From: SZUA-309 sp965230005
Lineage (GTDB): Bacteria; Pseudomonadota; Gammaproteobacteria; Pseudomonadales; Azotimanducaceae
Direction of reading: 5' to 3'
NCBI GenBank assembly: GCA_965230005.1
Contig: OZ245934.1
Location: 3,224,001 to 3,288,000 of the forward strand
Length of the DNA stretch: 64,000 bases
Below are positions 50,616-59,481 of the stretch, in pieces. The position numbers and the translations under genes are program-made. Under the pieces are notes generated by a model. It saw only the letters and a program-made list of their open reading frames with translations, made no database searches and was not told where the DNA came from. The first letter of the stretch is position 1; each line of letters begins with the position of its first letter.

Positions 50616-52412
50616 CTAAGCCGCCGACAGATGTGCTGCGATAACCGCCAGAAACGCAGGCCCGTATTTCGCCAGCTTGCGCTCGCCGATCCCGCTGATG
50701 CTGCCGAGATCGTCCAGGTCCCGGGGCAGCAGCGCACACATCTCCTGTAACGTCCTGTCGTGAAAAACCACATAGGGCGGCACGCCCTGCTCCTCCGCAA
50801 AGCTGCGTCGGCAATCGCGGAGCGCCTCCCAGAGGTCGACGTCGATTTCCGCCGGCAGCGGCGTACGGGTTTCGCGCGCCCGGCGCCTGGCTTTCCGGTC
50901 CCGGCGGAAAGTCACCGTCGTCTCGCCGCGCAAGACGGGTCGGCAGGACTCGTTCAGCACCAGAGCGCCGAAGCGGTCGATGGCGACGTCCAGATAGCCA
51001 CGACCGACCAGCTGTCGGAAGACACTCCGCCACTGATCGGCGTCGAGGTCTTTGCCCACGCCCCAGGTCGGCAGCGTCTCATGGCGAAACTGTCTGATGC
51101 GCTCGTTATCCGCGCCGCGGAGGACGTCGATGAGGTGATTCACGCCGAAGCGCTGGCCGGTCCGGTACACGGCGGAAAGCGCCATCTGTGCTGCCTCCGT
51201 GCCCTCCCAGCTGTCCGGGGGTTCAAGGCAGTTGTCGCAGTTGCCGCAGGGCTGCGGCAACTGTTCTCCAAAATAGCGCAGCAGGGCCTGACGCCGACAG
51301 CTGGTAATCTCGCAGAGCCCTAGCATGGCGTTCAGGCGATGCTGCTCGGCCCGCTTGTGTTCCTCGCTGCCTTCCGAATCCGCCATCATCTGGCGGAGTT
51401 TGATGACGTCCTGCAGTCCGTACACCATCCAGGCTTCGGCTGGCTCACCATCTCGACCGGCGCGACCGGTCTCCTGGTAGTAGGCCTCCACGGTCTTCGG
51501 CATGTCGAGATGGACGACGAAGCGGACGTCCGGCTTGTCGATGCCCATACCGAAGGCAACGGTTGCCACCATGACGACGGCTTCCTCCCGTAGAAAGCGC
51601 GCCTGATGATCCGCACGGATCGACGCATCGAGGCCCGCGTGATACGGCAGCGCCTTGAATCCCTGGCTTTCGAGCCAGGCTGCGGTCTCTTCGGTCTTCT
51701 TCCGGGACAGGCAGTAAACGATGCCGGCTTGCTCCCGATGGTCGTCGAGGAAGGCGCGCAGCTGCGTGCGCGGATTGTCTTTCAAGGTGATCCGGTAGCG
51801 GATGTTCGGCCGATCAAAGCCGACGACGAACTCACGGGCGGCACCCAGAGCAAGCCGTTCACGGATGTCGGCGCGGGTCCGTTCATCGGCCGTGGCCGTA
51901 AGGGCGATGCGCGGTACCGCGGAGTATCGCTCCGCCAGCAGATCGAGACGCAGATAATCGGCGCGGAAGTCGTGGCCCCATTGCGACACGCAGTGGGCTT
52001 CGTCGATGGCAAAAAGCGCAATGGGCCCGCCATCGAGCAGCTCCAGGGTGCGTTCCTGAACCAGCCGTTCCGGCGCCACGTAGAGCAGATCCAGCTCCCC
52101 GGAGAGAAACCGCGCTTCGATGCGGGCGACTTCTGCCCCAGACAAAGTGGAGTTCAGATAAGCGCCGGCGATCCCGAGGGCCTCCAGCGCGCTGACCTGA
52201 TCTGCCATGAGAGCGATGAGCGGCGAAATCACGATCCCGCAGCCGGGCCGGGCCAGGCTCGGAATCTGATAACACAGCGACTTTCCGCCCCCGGTCGGCA
52301 TCAGCACGAGCGCGTCTTCGCCGCGGACGAGGCCGGCGATGATCTCGTCCTGCGGGGGACGAAACGCCTCATAGCCGAAGACGCGTTCGAGGATCTGCTG
52401 GAGGTCGGTCAT
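50616..52412 (-). CDS. recQ: ATP-dependent DNA helicase RecQ
   Basis: The 598-residue protein has the Q motif (FRPPQ), Walker A (MPTGGGKS, K44), DEAH box (FAIDEAHCVSQWGHDFR), motif VI (YYQETGRAGRDG), a zinc-binding RQC region (CEITSCRRQALLRYFGEQLPQPCGNCDNC) and a C-terminal HRDC domain ending in GERKLAKYGPAFLAVIAAHL. Length and layout match E. coli RecQ. It unwinds DNA in recombination and fork repair. The ATG at 52412 begins the family sequence; ten residues upstream are not family-like. Confidence 0.97.
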   Translation of the reverse strand: MTDLQQILERVFGYEAFRPPQDEIIAGLVRGEDALVLMPTGGGKSLCYQIPSLARPGCGIVISPLIALMADQVSALEALGIAGAYLNSTLSGAEVARIEARFLSGELDLLYVAPERLVQERTLELLDGGPIALFAIDEAHCVSQWGHDFRADYLRLDLLAERYSAVPRIALTATADERTRADIRERLALGAAREFVVGFDRPNIRYRITLKDNPRTQLRAFLDDHREQAGIVYCLSRKKTEETAAWLESQGFKALPYHAGLDASIRADHQARFLREEAVVMVATVAFGMGIDKPDVRFVVHLDMPKTVEAYYQETGRAGRDGEPAEAWMVYGLQDVIKLRQMMADSEGSEEHKRAEQHRLNAMLGLCEITSCRRQALLRYFGEQLPQPCGNCDNCLEPPDSWEGTEAAQMALSAVYRTGQRFGVNHLIDVLRGADNERIRQFRHETLPTWGVGKDLDADQWRSVFRQLVGRGYLDVAIDRFGALVLNESCRPVLRGETTVTFRRDRKARRRARETRTPLPAEIDVDLWEALRDCRRSFAEEQGVPPYVVFHDRTLQEMCALLPRDLDDLGSISGIGERKLAKYGPAFLAVIAAHLSAA

Positions 52413-52472
52413 GGCGCAGCAATATACTTCAAGCTGCACCACGCCAGGACCTCGAAGGGCTATGATCGGCCG

Positions 52473-53312
52473 ATGAATTCGCCCGGGATCCTGTCAGTGA
52501 CTTTCAGCCTCTCCAGGTCCGTTACCAGGACGATCCTTCTGCTGCTGTTCCTTTATTCCTTCGACAGCGCGGCAGCGGACAACGCTGAAGCCACGCCGCA
52601 GGCACCATCGAGCGACGGCTGGATCGAACTCTTCAACGGTAAGAACCTCGACGGCTGGACCGCGAAAATCACCGGTTACCCGCTGGGCGAGAACTTCGCG
52701 GATACCTTTCGCGTAGAAGAGGGTCTGCTCAAGGTCCGTTACGACGGCTATGAGCGCTTCGACGGCCGCTTTGGGCACCTCTTCTGGCAGACACCCTTCT
52801 CACACTACCGGCTCGAAATCGAATACCGCTTCCTGGGTGAGCAGGCGAGCGGCGGACCTGACTGGGCGCAGCGTAACTCCGGCGTCATGGTGCACGCTCA
52901 AACTCCCGATTCCATGAGCCTCCACCAGGATTTCCCCGACGCCATCGAAGCTCAGTTTCTCGGCGGCCTCGACGACGGGAAACGGCGACCGACCGGCAAC
53001 CTCTGCACACCCGGCACAGACGTGATCCACGACGGCAGCCTCTACACACCACATTGCCTGTTTTCCAGCTCCGAGACCTTTAGCGGGGATCAATGGGTTA
53101 CTGCGGAAATCATCGTCCGCGGCAGTGGCACCGTGACGCACCTGATCAACGGTGAGGTTGTGCTCGAGTACGAGGCGCCGCGCCTGAGCGACCGGGGCGG
53201 CCACCAGCGTACGGGAGAACCGGCATTGCTTGGCGAAGGCTATCTGGCCCTGCAGAGCGAATCCCATCCGGTGGACTTCCGCCGGGTGCGCATACAGCCG
53301 CTGACAGATTGA
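52473..53312 (+). CDS. DUF1080 (3-keto-disaccharide hydrolase) domain protein, exported
   Basis: The 279-residue protein has a signal peptide (ILLLLFLYSFDSAAA) and a DUF1080 fold: GWIELFNGKNLDGWTAKITGY, RLEIEYRF, and a C-terminal lectin-like region with GEGYLALQSESHPVDFRRVRI. DUF1080 members act on 3-keto sugars or bind glycans. A longer open frame upstream is antisense to recQ and rejected. The next gene overlaps its stop by TGATG. Confidence 0.9.
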   Translation: MNSPGILSVTFSLSRSVTRTILLLLFLYSFDSAAADNAEATPQAPSSDGWIELFNGKNLDGWTAKITGYPLGENFADTFRVEEGLLKVRYDGYERFDGRFGHLFWQTPFSHYRLEIEYRFLGEQASGGPDWAQRNSGVMVHAQTPDSMSLHQDFPDAIEAQFLGGLDDGKRRPTGNLCTPGTDVIHDGSLYTPHCLFSSSETFSGDQWVTAEIIVRGSGTVTHLINGEVVLEYEAPRLSDRGGHQRTGEPALLGEGYLALQSESHPVDFRRVRIQPLTD

Positions 53313-54133
53313 TGCGGCCATTCAGACTTTTCTGCCTGACTGCGCCGCTGCTGCTCACGCTGCTGAGCACCAGAGTCCTTGCCGATCCCTACGCATCAGC
53401 CGGGGTGACACCGCTCCGGCCCCTCGCGATCGCCCACCGGGGGTGTGTCTTCGAATGCCCGGAGAACACCCTGGCAGCCTTCGCCTGGGCAGAGGCGATC
53501 GGCGCCGACGTCATCGAGCTCGATCTGCGTACGACGAAGGACGGTCATTTACTGGCGCTGCACGACAGCACCGTTGATCGCACTACCAACGGCAGCGGCA
53601 GGCTCCGAGCCCTGAGCTTCGCCGAAACACGGTCCCTCGATGCGGGCGACGGGCAACGCATCCCTACCCTCGACGAGGCGTTTGCCTTCGCTAAGCGCCA
53701 TTCCGTCACGCTGCTCCTCGATCTCAAGGACACCCAGGGCATCGAACCACGCGCCGTCGTCGAGACCATCGAGCGCCATAACATGGCCAGTCAGGTTGTT
53801 CTGGGGGTGCGCTCTCTCGCACAGCTCGAAGCCTTCAAAGCCATCGACCCAACACTCACGGCCATGGCCTTCGTCGCCCGCACCGGCCAGATCGATCACT
53901 ACATCGACGGCGGGGCCGACATCGTTCGTCTCTGGGCCCGCTGGGTGCGGCGCGATCCTGCACTCGTCGATGCCGTTCAAGCCAGAGGTCGTTCAGTCTG
54001 GGTGACCACCGGTGCTCTGCGCGGGGCAGCCTTGGAAGCCGTGATCACGTCGGGCGCTCAGGGGCTGATCACCGACCACCCACGCGACGTGCTCCGCTGG
54101 CAACCCGCGAGTCAGGTGGCCCTGAAGCGTTAG
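53312..54133 (+). CDS. Glycerophosphodiester phosphodiesterase, exported
   Basis: The 273-residue protein has a signal peptide (LFCLTAPLLLTLLSTRVLA) and the GDPD catalytic set: AHRG (H42, R43), ENT (E51), IELDL (E69, D71) and LHDSTVDRTTNGSG (H84). It should hydrolyse glycerophosphodiesters in the periplasm to glycerol-3-phosphate. The start ATG at 53312 overlaps the DUF1080 stop by one base. Confidence 0.93.
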   Translation: MRPFRLFCLTAPLLLTLLSTRVLADPYASAGVTPLRPLAIAHRGCVFECPENTLAAFAWAEAIGADVIELDLRTTKDGHLLALHDSTVDRTTNGSGRLRALSFAETRSLDAGDGQRIPTLDEAFAFAKRHSVTLLLDLKDTQGIEPRAVVETIERHNMASQVVLGVRSLAQLEAFKAIDPTLTAMAFVARTGQIDHYIDGGADIVRLWARWVRRDPALVDAVQARGRSVWVTTGALRGAALEAVITSGAQGLITDHPRDVLRWQPASQVALKR

Positions 54134-54169
54134 TGGAGGCGCCTGGCGGCCATCGCTTTCTGCTCAGTG

Positions 54170-55411
54170 TCAGGACGATGGCGCGGCGGCGAGAGCCGCT
54201 CTCCGTTCGCCCGCGACATACAAAAGCCACTGGTCCGCATGCGCTCGGGTTTCCTCGAAACGCCGGGCCGCGTCGAAGTACTCCTCAGCGGCGTCGAAGC
54301 GACGCTGCTGCGCGTTGGCCATACCCCGCAGCAACCAGGCACGACCCTCTTTCTCCAGACCGCCGAGCTCGAGGGCCTGGCTGGCGGCAGCGTCGGCGGC
54401 CTGCCAGCGGTATGCGTCCATATGCAGACCGGCAAGACGCACGTAGAGACTGCCGTCATCCGCCAGGGCGGCCGCGGCCTCGAGCGGTTCGATAGCGGCA
54501 TCGAACTCAGCCGCCAGGTACCAGGCCTGCGACAGCTGTTCGAGCGTTTCCCGATCCGCCTCCAGCCGCCCGTCGGCAAGGGCGGCTTCAAGCAGCTGTG
54601 CCGCTTTCACAGGCACGTTCTCGGCGAGGAACAGACCCGCGACCATCTTCAGATGCTCAGGCCGTCGCAGGCGCTCCTCTTCGAGGAGCGCTTCGAGGAG
54701 CGCCAACTGCCGCTCCCGATCGTCGAGTTGACCGTGCAGCGCCGCGAGGCTCATGAGGTACTGCTCGCGCGGATAGCGTTCACTCAGCTCCCGCAGCACC
54801 TCGCGCATGGCTTCCAGATCTTCGAGGGCGTAATAGACGCCGGAGAGCATGGACAGCCAGTTCTCCCGAGGCTGATCCCCCGCCGACCGCGCAGTCTCGA
54901 TGGCGCTCAGCAGCGGCTCGAGCGCCGCGTCGAATCGCTCCTGACGGATGAGCGCACTCGCCAGCAGCACCCGCGTTTCGGCGTTGTCGTACTTGTCGAT
55001 CAGCAGCAGCTCGCGCAGGAGCAGCTCCGCCTCGGCGTCGCGGTCGGCCATGAGATAGAGCCGGGCCAGAGAGCCGAGCAGACTGCCGCGCATGGAATCC
55101 GGCAGACGTTCCACGGCAAGGGCTGCCCCATAGGCATCGGTTGCTTCCGGGAGGCGCCCCGCGTGGTAGTGGGCAAGACCCTGCATGCGCCGGACCTGCG
55201 CTTCCTCGTAGGCCGACAGTGGCCGCCGATCGGCTTCCGCAAGAATGGCCAGCGCTTCGTCCGGCTGTTCTGCATCGAGGGCCAGCTGCGCGTTCTCCAC
55301 GATCCTGAAGACCCGCTCGTTCATTCCGACCACCGCTTCCCGCGCACCGGCGTCCGCCCCGATGCTGACCAGCAGCATCAGGCAACCGATCCTTCGCCAC
55401 CCACCGATCAC
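54170..55411 (-). CDS. TPR protein of the TonB2-like operon
   Basis: The 413-residue protein has a hydrophobic N-terminus (IGCLMLLVSIGADAGA) and repeated helical pairs, such as YEEAQVRRMQGLAHYHAGRLPEATDAYGAAL and NAETRVLLASALIRQERFDAALEPLLSAIETA. The GTG start at 55411 overlaps the TonB stop (GTGA). A TPR gene at this position is part of the TonB2/TtpC gene order in Vibrio-type clusters, so it probably acts with the energy module. Confidence 0.85.
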   Translation of the reverse strand: MIGGWRRIGCLMLLVSIGADAGAREAVVGMNERVFRIVENAQLALDAEQPDEALAILAEADRRPLSAYEEAQVRRMQGLAHYHAGRLPEATDAYGAALAVERLPDSMRGSLLGSLARLYLMADRDAEAELLLRELLLIDKYDNAETRVLLASALIRQERFDAALEPLLSAIETARSAGDQPRENWLSMLSGVYYALEDLEAMREVLRELSERYPREQYLMSLAALHGQLDDRERQLALLEALLEEERLRRPEHLKMVAGLFLAENVPVKAAQLLEAALADGRLEADRETLEQLSQAWYLAAEFDAAIEPLEAAAALADDGSLYVRLAGLHMDAYRWQAADAAASQALELGGLEKEGRAWLLRGMANAQQRRFDAAEEYFDAARRFEETRAHADQWLLYVAGERRAALAAAPSS

Positions 55412-56082
55412 TGCGCTTCCTCCACCCGTGCCGTCTCCCGTTCGAAGTAGAAACGATTCAGCACCCCGCGCACTTCGATGGGCACCCCATCGATGATCCG
55501 GGGCTTGTACTTGAAGCGCCGTGCTGCCTCGATGGACGGGCGATAGAAAGCCTCGTCGGCGCAATCGTCCTTCACGACCTCTACGTCCCTAACCGTGCCC
55601 GCGGTCGTGACCGTGTAGCGCACAAGGCATTCACCCTCGATGCCCCGGGACAGTGCCCGCCGCGGATACAGGGGGGCGATTTTCACAATCGGCAGATAGT
55701 CACCGTCTCCGCCGCCGAGTCCGACTCCGGTATCGAGGCCCAGGTCTCCGCCGACGGCAGCCGGAGCCGGCACCGAAACCGTCAGCTGCTGACCGGCCGC
55801 AGCGCTGGGATCCGCCAGCGGCGGTGCTTCCGGCACCTCGTTGTTCTGCGGTCGTTCCGGCTTCCGGTCTTTTCTGGACACCACCTCATCGCGCTGGATC
55901 CGCACGAAATCGAGGAGCTGCGTGCGCGCCGATTCAGAGAGTCGCATTTCCGAGCTCGAAATCAGCGTGTACATGAATCCCGCAAGACCGAGGGCGGCGC
56001 CAAGCCCAACGACCAGACACAGCAGCAGCAGCAACCCGCGATTCAGGGGACCGGTCGGTATCAGGTTATCCACGGCATCCAC
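55408..56082 (-). CDS. TonB family energy transducer
   Basis: The 224-residue protein has one N-terminal membrane segment (LLLLLCLVVGLGAALGLAGFMY), a linker rich in P, G and E, and a C-terminal TonB domain (IVKIAPLYPRRALSRGIEGECLVRYTVTTAGTVRDVEVVKDDCADEAFYRPSIEAARRFKYKP). The GTG at 56082 is 4 nt after the ExbD stop; longer frames overlap ExbD and are rejected. It carries proton-motive energy to outer-membrane receptors. Confidence 0.92.
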   Translation of the reverse strand: MDAVDNLIPTGPLNRGLLLLLCLVVGLGAALGLAGFMYTLISSSEMRLSESARTQLLDFVRIQRDEVVSRKDRKPERPQNNEVPEAPPLADPSAAAGQQLTVSVPAPAAVGGDLGLDTGVGLGGGDGDYLPIVKIAPLYPRRALSRGIEGECLVRYTVTTAGTVRDVEVVKDDCADEAFYRPSIEAARRFKYKPRIIDGVPIEVRGVLNRFYFERETARVEEAQ

Positions 56083-56086
56083 CCGC

Positions 56087-56497
56087 TCAATCGACAGATG
56101 CCGCCAGGGCAATGTCGTAGACGCCCGCCCTGCGGGAGGCATCCATGACCTGCACCAGCGTATCGTTCCGCGAATCCCGATCGGCCTGAATGACCACCGT
56201 TCCTTTCGGATTCTCCGCGTGCAGGCGCTCGATGATGGACCGGACCGAGCGCACGTCGACCTGGCGCCGGTTGATCCAGACTTTGTCGTTCTCGTCGATG
56301 GCGACCAGGATGCTGGCATTCTCCTGCACCATGGCCGTCGCCGCCTCGGGCCGGTCCACGTCGATGCCGGTTTCCTTGATGAAGGTCGCCGTGACGATGA
56401 AGAAGATCAGCATGATGAACACCACGTCGAGCATGGGCGTGATGTCGACGTTGCTCTCGTCTTCTTCCGTATTCAGATTCTTCAGAAAATCGCGCAT
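56087..56497 (-). CDS. ExbD/TolR family protein
   Basis: The 136-residue protein has one membrane helix (DVVFIMLIFFIVTATF) and the conserved acid just before it (ITPMLDVVF). The C-terminal periplasmic part includes VVIQADRDSRNDTLVQVMDASRRAG. It forms the proton-driven motor with the ExbB-like proteins encoded upstream. One base separates its start from the stop of the ExbB gene. Confidence 0.94.
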   Translation of the reverse strand: MRDFLKNLNTEEDESNVDITPMLDVVFIMLIFFIVTATFIKETGIDVDRPEAATAMVQENASILVAIDENDKVWINRRQVDVRSVRSIIERLHAENPKGTVVIQADRDSRNDTLVQVMDASRRAGVYDIALAASVD

Positions 56498-56498
56498 G

Positions 56499-57023
56499 TC
56501 ATGCTGACTCGAAGTAGCCGTCGAGACGCTCGCGCTCGGCTCGAGCGCGGCGTTCGATCAGGGTGTTGCCGAGGAGGCCGCCGATGGCAACCACCATGCC
56601 GGCCAGCGTTGAGATCGTTGCCTTGGAAACGCCCGCTGCCATGGACCGCGGATTGTTCGTTCCCGTTGCTGCCAGAGCATCGAAGACCTCCAGCATGCCG
56701 AGCACCGTGCCGAGCAGACCGAGGAGCGGACAGATCTTGATCAGCGTGCCGATGAGCGGAAAGTTACCCATGAGCAACCGCCGCAGCGTTGCCACCAGAT
56801 CCGCTTTTTCCTGCTGGGCAAACCAGGAGGTGTGTTCGCGCCGCTCGTTCCAGGCCCCTTCCGCCCGTCGCCTCGCACCGGGATAAACAAACAGCAGCAC
56901 ATACAGTCGCTCCGTCAGTAACGCCCAGATGCCAACGGCGATACAGAGAATGAGCAGCAGCACATTACCCCCCATGTCCAGGAGGTCCGCCAGCCAGGGA
57001 AGGGGATCGAGGGCGGCGAGCAT
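56499..57023 (-). CDS. MotA/TolQ/ExbB family protein (ExbB2-like)
   Basis: The 174-residue membrane protein has three hydrophobic segments, with CPLLGLLGTVLGMLEVFDALA and GVSKATISTLAGMVVAIGGLLGNTLI. The short length matches ExbB2 of TonB2 systems. Its start overlaps the stop of the TtpC-like gene by one base. Confidence 0.93.
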   Translation of the reverse strand: MLAALDPLPWLADLLDMGGNVLLLILCIAVGIWALLTERLYVLLFVYPGARRRAEGAWNERREHTSWFAQQEKADLVATLRRLLMGNFPLIGTLIKICPLLGLLGTVLGMLEVFDALAATGTNNPRSMAAGVSKATISTLAGMVVAIGGLLGNTLIERRARAERERLDGYFESA

Positions 57024-58411
57024 CAGGCTGCAAGATCCTGACTTTCCGACTCGATGTGCGGTTCCGCGCGCCGGGCCACCAGAGCGACGGCTTTCTCCTG
57101 CAGCACCTCGGTCAGACTGCGGGCCCGCATCTGCACGATGTTGTGCAGCAGCAGCATGGGCACGGCGACGGAAAGTCCCAGCACCGTCGTGACCAGCGCC
57201 TGCGAGATCCCGCCGGCCATGAGCTTCGGATCCCCTGCGCCGAAGAGCGTGATGGCCTGGAAGGTAATGATCATGCCCGTGACCGTGCCGAGCAGGCCCA
57301 TGAGCGGCGCTACCGCCGCGATGATTTTCAGCAGCGGCAGATAGGCCGTGATGCGGGGCGTTTCTTTCAACACCGCCTCGCCGATACGCAGCTCGAGGGT
57401 TTCCAGATCGACGCGCTCGCTGTCGCGGGCAACGAGGAGAATGCGGCCCAGGGCGTTGTCTGCCGAGGGTGCGTCAATGCGCTGGAGCTGCCGGTTGATG
57501 AGCCGACCTCGCCAGAGCAGCAGCGCAAGGCGCGCAAGGGCGAAGATCACGCCAGCAACACCGAGGGCAATGATCGTGTAGCCGATCACACCGCCTTGCG
57601 CGATTCGCTCCAGCAGATCCGGCGCCTGCGTGAGCACATCGAGGAGCTGCCCGCGAACGGGGTCGATGGCCACCGGGACCACGCCAGGCGTTCCCGCGGC
57701 CACGGCTTCGAGGCCGGTCAGATAGCGTGCCCCCGGCTGTCGGGCGTACTCGATGAGCCGGCCGGTCTCCGGGATGAATTTGAGGAACCGGCCATCGGCC
57801 GAGACATTGAACAGCCCGAGGCGGGTCACCTGGCGCAGCTCCTCGAGACCTTCGCGGGTCATGACCGGCCGTTCGCGGGTTTCCACGCGACCGGACTCCG
57901 TCATCTCCTGGAGCAGTTCATACCAGAGCCTTTCTATTTCCCCGATCTCCGGCAGTCGATTGGCCTGCCCCATGCGACCGGCGAAGTCCGTCAGAAACGC
58001 CGCGCGCGCTTCATGATCGAGCTGGGTCAGGGAGCCATAAAACTGAGCCTGGGCATCGCCGGCTACCTGCTGGAGCACACCAAAGAGTTCCTTCAGGGAA
58101 CCCATCCGCTCCCTGAGGCGCTCCTCCAGCTCGCCGATCGTTTCTTCATTGGCCTCGAAGCTCTGTTCGCGCCGCGCACTTTCCCCTTCGAGAGTCTCGC
58201 GTTCGGCAACGATGGCGTTGAAGAGCTGCTGCTGTTCGTCGCGGGCAGCCTGAAAACGGTCGAGTCGCTCCGCGGCTTCCGTACGGTCCGTAAGGCGCCC
58301 TTCACGGACCGAATCGAGGAGGTTCTCGAGGGACAGGGGCTCGGCCTCCGCTGCCAGCACCGGCAGGGTCAGCGTCAGCAGCACCGTCGTCAGAAAACTG
58401 CGCATGGTCAT
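57023..58411 (-). CDS. TtpC-like long ExbB protein
   Basis: The 462-residue protein has a signal peptide and a periplasmic coiled coil (about 30-260), then a MotA/TolQ/ExbB domain with IIAAVAPLMGLLGTVTGMIITFQAI and GGISQALVTTVLGLSVAVPMLLLHNIV. This is the layout of TtpC, which Vibrio TonB2 systems need. It overlaps the DUF3450 gene by ATGA. Confidence 0.92.
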   Translation of the reverse strand: MTMRSFLTTVLLTLTLPVLAAEAEPLSLENLLDSVREGRLTDRTEAAERLDRFQAARDEQQQLFNAIVAERETLEGESARREQSFEANEETIGELEERLRERMGSLKELFGVLQQVAGDAQAQFYGSLTQLDHEARAAFLTDFAGRMGQANRLPEIGEIERLWYELLQEMTESGRVETRERPVMTREGLEELRQVTRLGLFNVSADGRFLKFIPETGRLIEYARQPGARYLTGLEAVAAGTPGVVPVAIDPVRGQLLDVLTQAPDLLERIAQGGVIGYTIIALGVAGVIFALARLALLLWRGRLINRQLQRIDAPSADNALGRILLVARDSERVDLETLELRIGEAVLKETPRITAYLPLLKIIAAVAPLMGLLGTVTGMIITFQAITLFGAGDPKLMAGGISQALVTTVLGLSVAVPMLLLHNIVQMRARSLTEVLQEKAVALVARRAEPHIESESQDLAA

Positions 58412-59241
58412 GGTCCCTCGACTCCCGATGGATCAATAGCAACGTGAATGAGCTGCGGGGCTACCTCCTGGCGGGCCACGGCGAGCCCCTGATCCACCAG
58501 GCGCTGCCAGCGTGAACCGGAAAGCGCCTGCCAGGCGGCGGCGTCGCTGTTCCAGTGCCCGACCTCCCCGGAGCCGATGGTGCGATAAAACAGCGACAGG
58601 CGACCGATCCGGAGAAACTCCACATCAAAGCTGCCTTCCGGCAGGGCGAGTTTCGCCGTATAAGCTTCGATCGTGCGGCCATAGTCGTTCTCTATCTGAT
58701 AGGCCTCAAAAACCCGCCGGCACTTTTCCGCCACAGCAACGTCCGATCGCTCGAGCATGGTCTTCAGGTCCTCCACCCGGCGCCGCCGCTCCTCAAGCAG
58801 AAAAGGCACATCGAGCGCAACGTAGGCTTCCAGCGCATCGATCATGCGCAGCATGAGCGGCAGCATCTGCCGCTCGATCACGGCCACGTCGGTAATGGAG
58901 CGGCGCAGATCCGACATCTCTTCCTGCTGATTGGCAAGCTGCGAGTCGAGCAGACCGATATAGGTGTTCAGCCCCTCGACGAGCTTCAGCTGCTCCTGGT
59001 ATTCGTCGACGAGCGTGCGGGTCTGATCGCTGATGAGCTCGACGGCGTCCTGAGCCGCCTGTGCTTCTCGCGTGCGCTCGATGCCCTCGCTTTCGATGGG
59101 CGCCAGCGGCGCGGGCGCCGTCCCGCTTTCCACTTCCGCACTCTGTGCGGCGCCGCCCACCAGTAACAGCAATGGCAGCAGCTTTCCTATGGCCCTTCGC
59201 TTGAGAGAAGGCGTGCCGATCACTTCTTTCGAAACTTTCAC
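58408..59241 (-). CDS. DUF3450 periplasmic coiled-coil protein
   Basis: The 277-residue protein has a signal peptide (IGKLLPLLLLVGGAAQSA), a coiled coil (QDAVELISDQTRTLVDEYQEQLKLVEGLNTYIGLLDSQLANQQEEM), and the DUF3450 landmarks MLRMIDALEAYVALDVPFLLEERRRRV and FLRIGRLSLFYRTIGSG. It is the first gene of the six-gene TonB2-like operon. Its function is unknown; constant linkage to TtpC suggests it is part of the complex. Confidence 0.92.
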   Translation of the reverse strand: MKVSKEVIGTPSLKRRAIGKLLPLLLLVGGAAQSAEVESGTAPAPLAPIESEGIERTREAQAAQDAVELISDQTRTLVDEYQEQLKLVEGLNTYIGLLDSQLANQQEEMSDLRRSITDVAVIERQMLPLMLRMIDALEAYVALDVPFLLEERRRRVEDLKTMLERSDVAVAEKCRRVFEAYQIENDYGRTIEAYTAKLALPEGSFDVEFLRIGRLSLFYRTIGSGEVGHWNSDAAAWQALSGSRWQRLVDQGLAVARQEVAPQLIHVAIDPSGVEGP

Positions 59242-59389
59242 TGATCCCCCGCTGGCCTCCAGGACTGCCGCTGCGCGGGTCCGGTTACAGGCGTCGTTTT
59301 CCTGCCCTAAGGGAACGCCTCCTGTATGACAGGAAGATGATCAAAGGCTCAGGGATTACCCGTAGAGTGCTTCACATTCGCGACCGTAG

Positions 59390-59411
59390 CGGGACGGCGT
59401 TCATCGTCCCG
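59390..59411. promoter_or_regulatory. Palindrome CGGGACG-N8-CGTCCCG in divergent gap
   Basis: A perfect 7-bp inverted repeat lies between the TonB2-like operon (start 59241) and the ATP-grasp gene (start 59482). A smaller one, CCTGT-ATG-ACAGG, lies at 59321-59333. Both could be operators for either direction; no T-tract suggests termination. Confidence 0.4.
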
Positions 59412-59481
59412 TCACGAAGCCGTCATCGGTGCACCACAATCACGCTCTAGCCTGAGCCCGACTTTCTCCCCAGGGTCGCTC

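Noticed and set aside
51606..52472. 289 extra codons upstream of the DUF1080 protein
   Set aside because: Antisense to recQ and not domain-like; the signal peptide begins at 52473.
57056..58447. 463-codon open frame on the plus strand
   Set aside because: Antisense to the TtpC-like gene, which has clear ExbB motifs.
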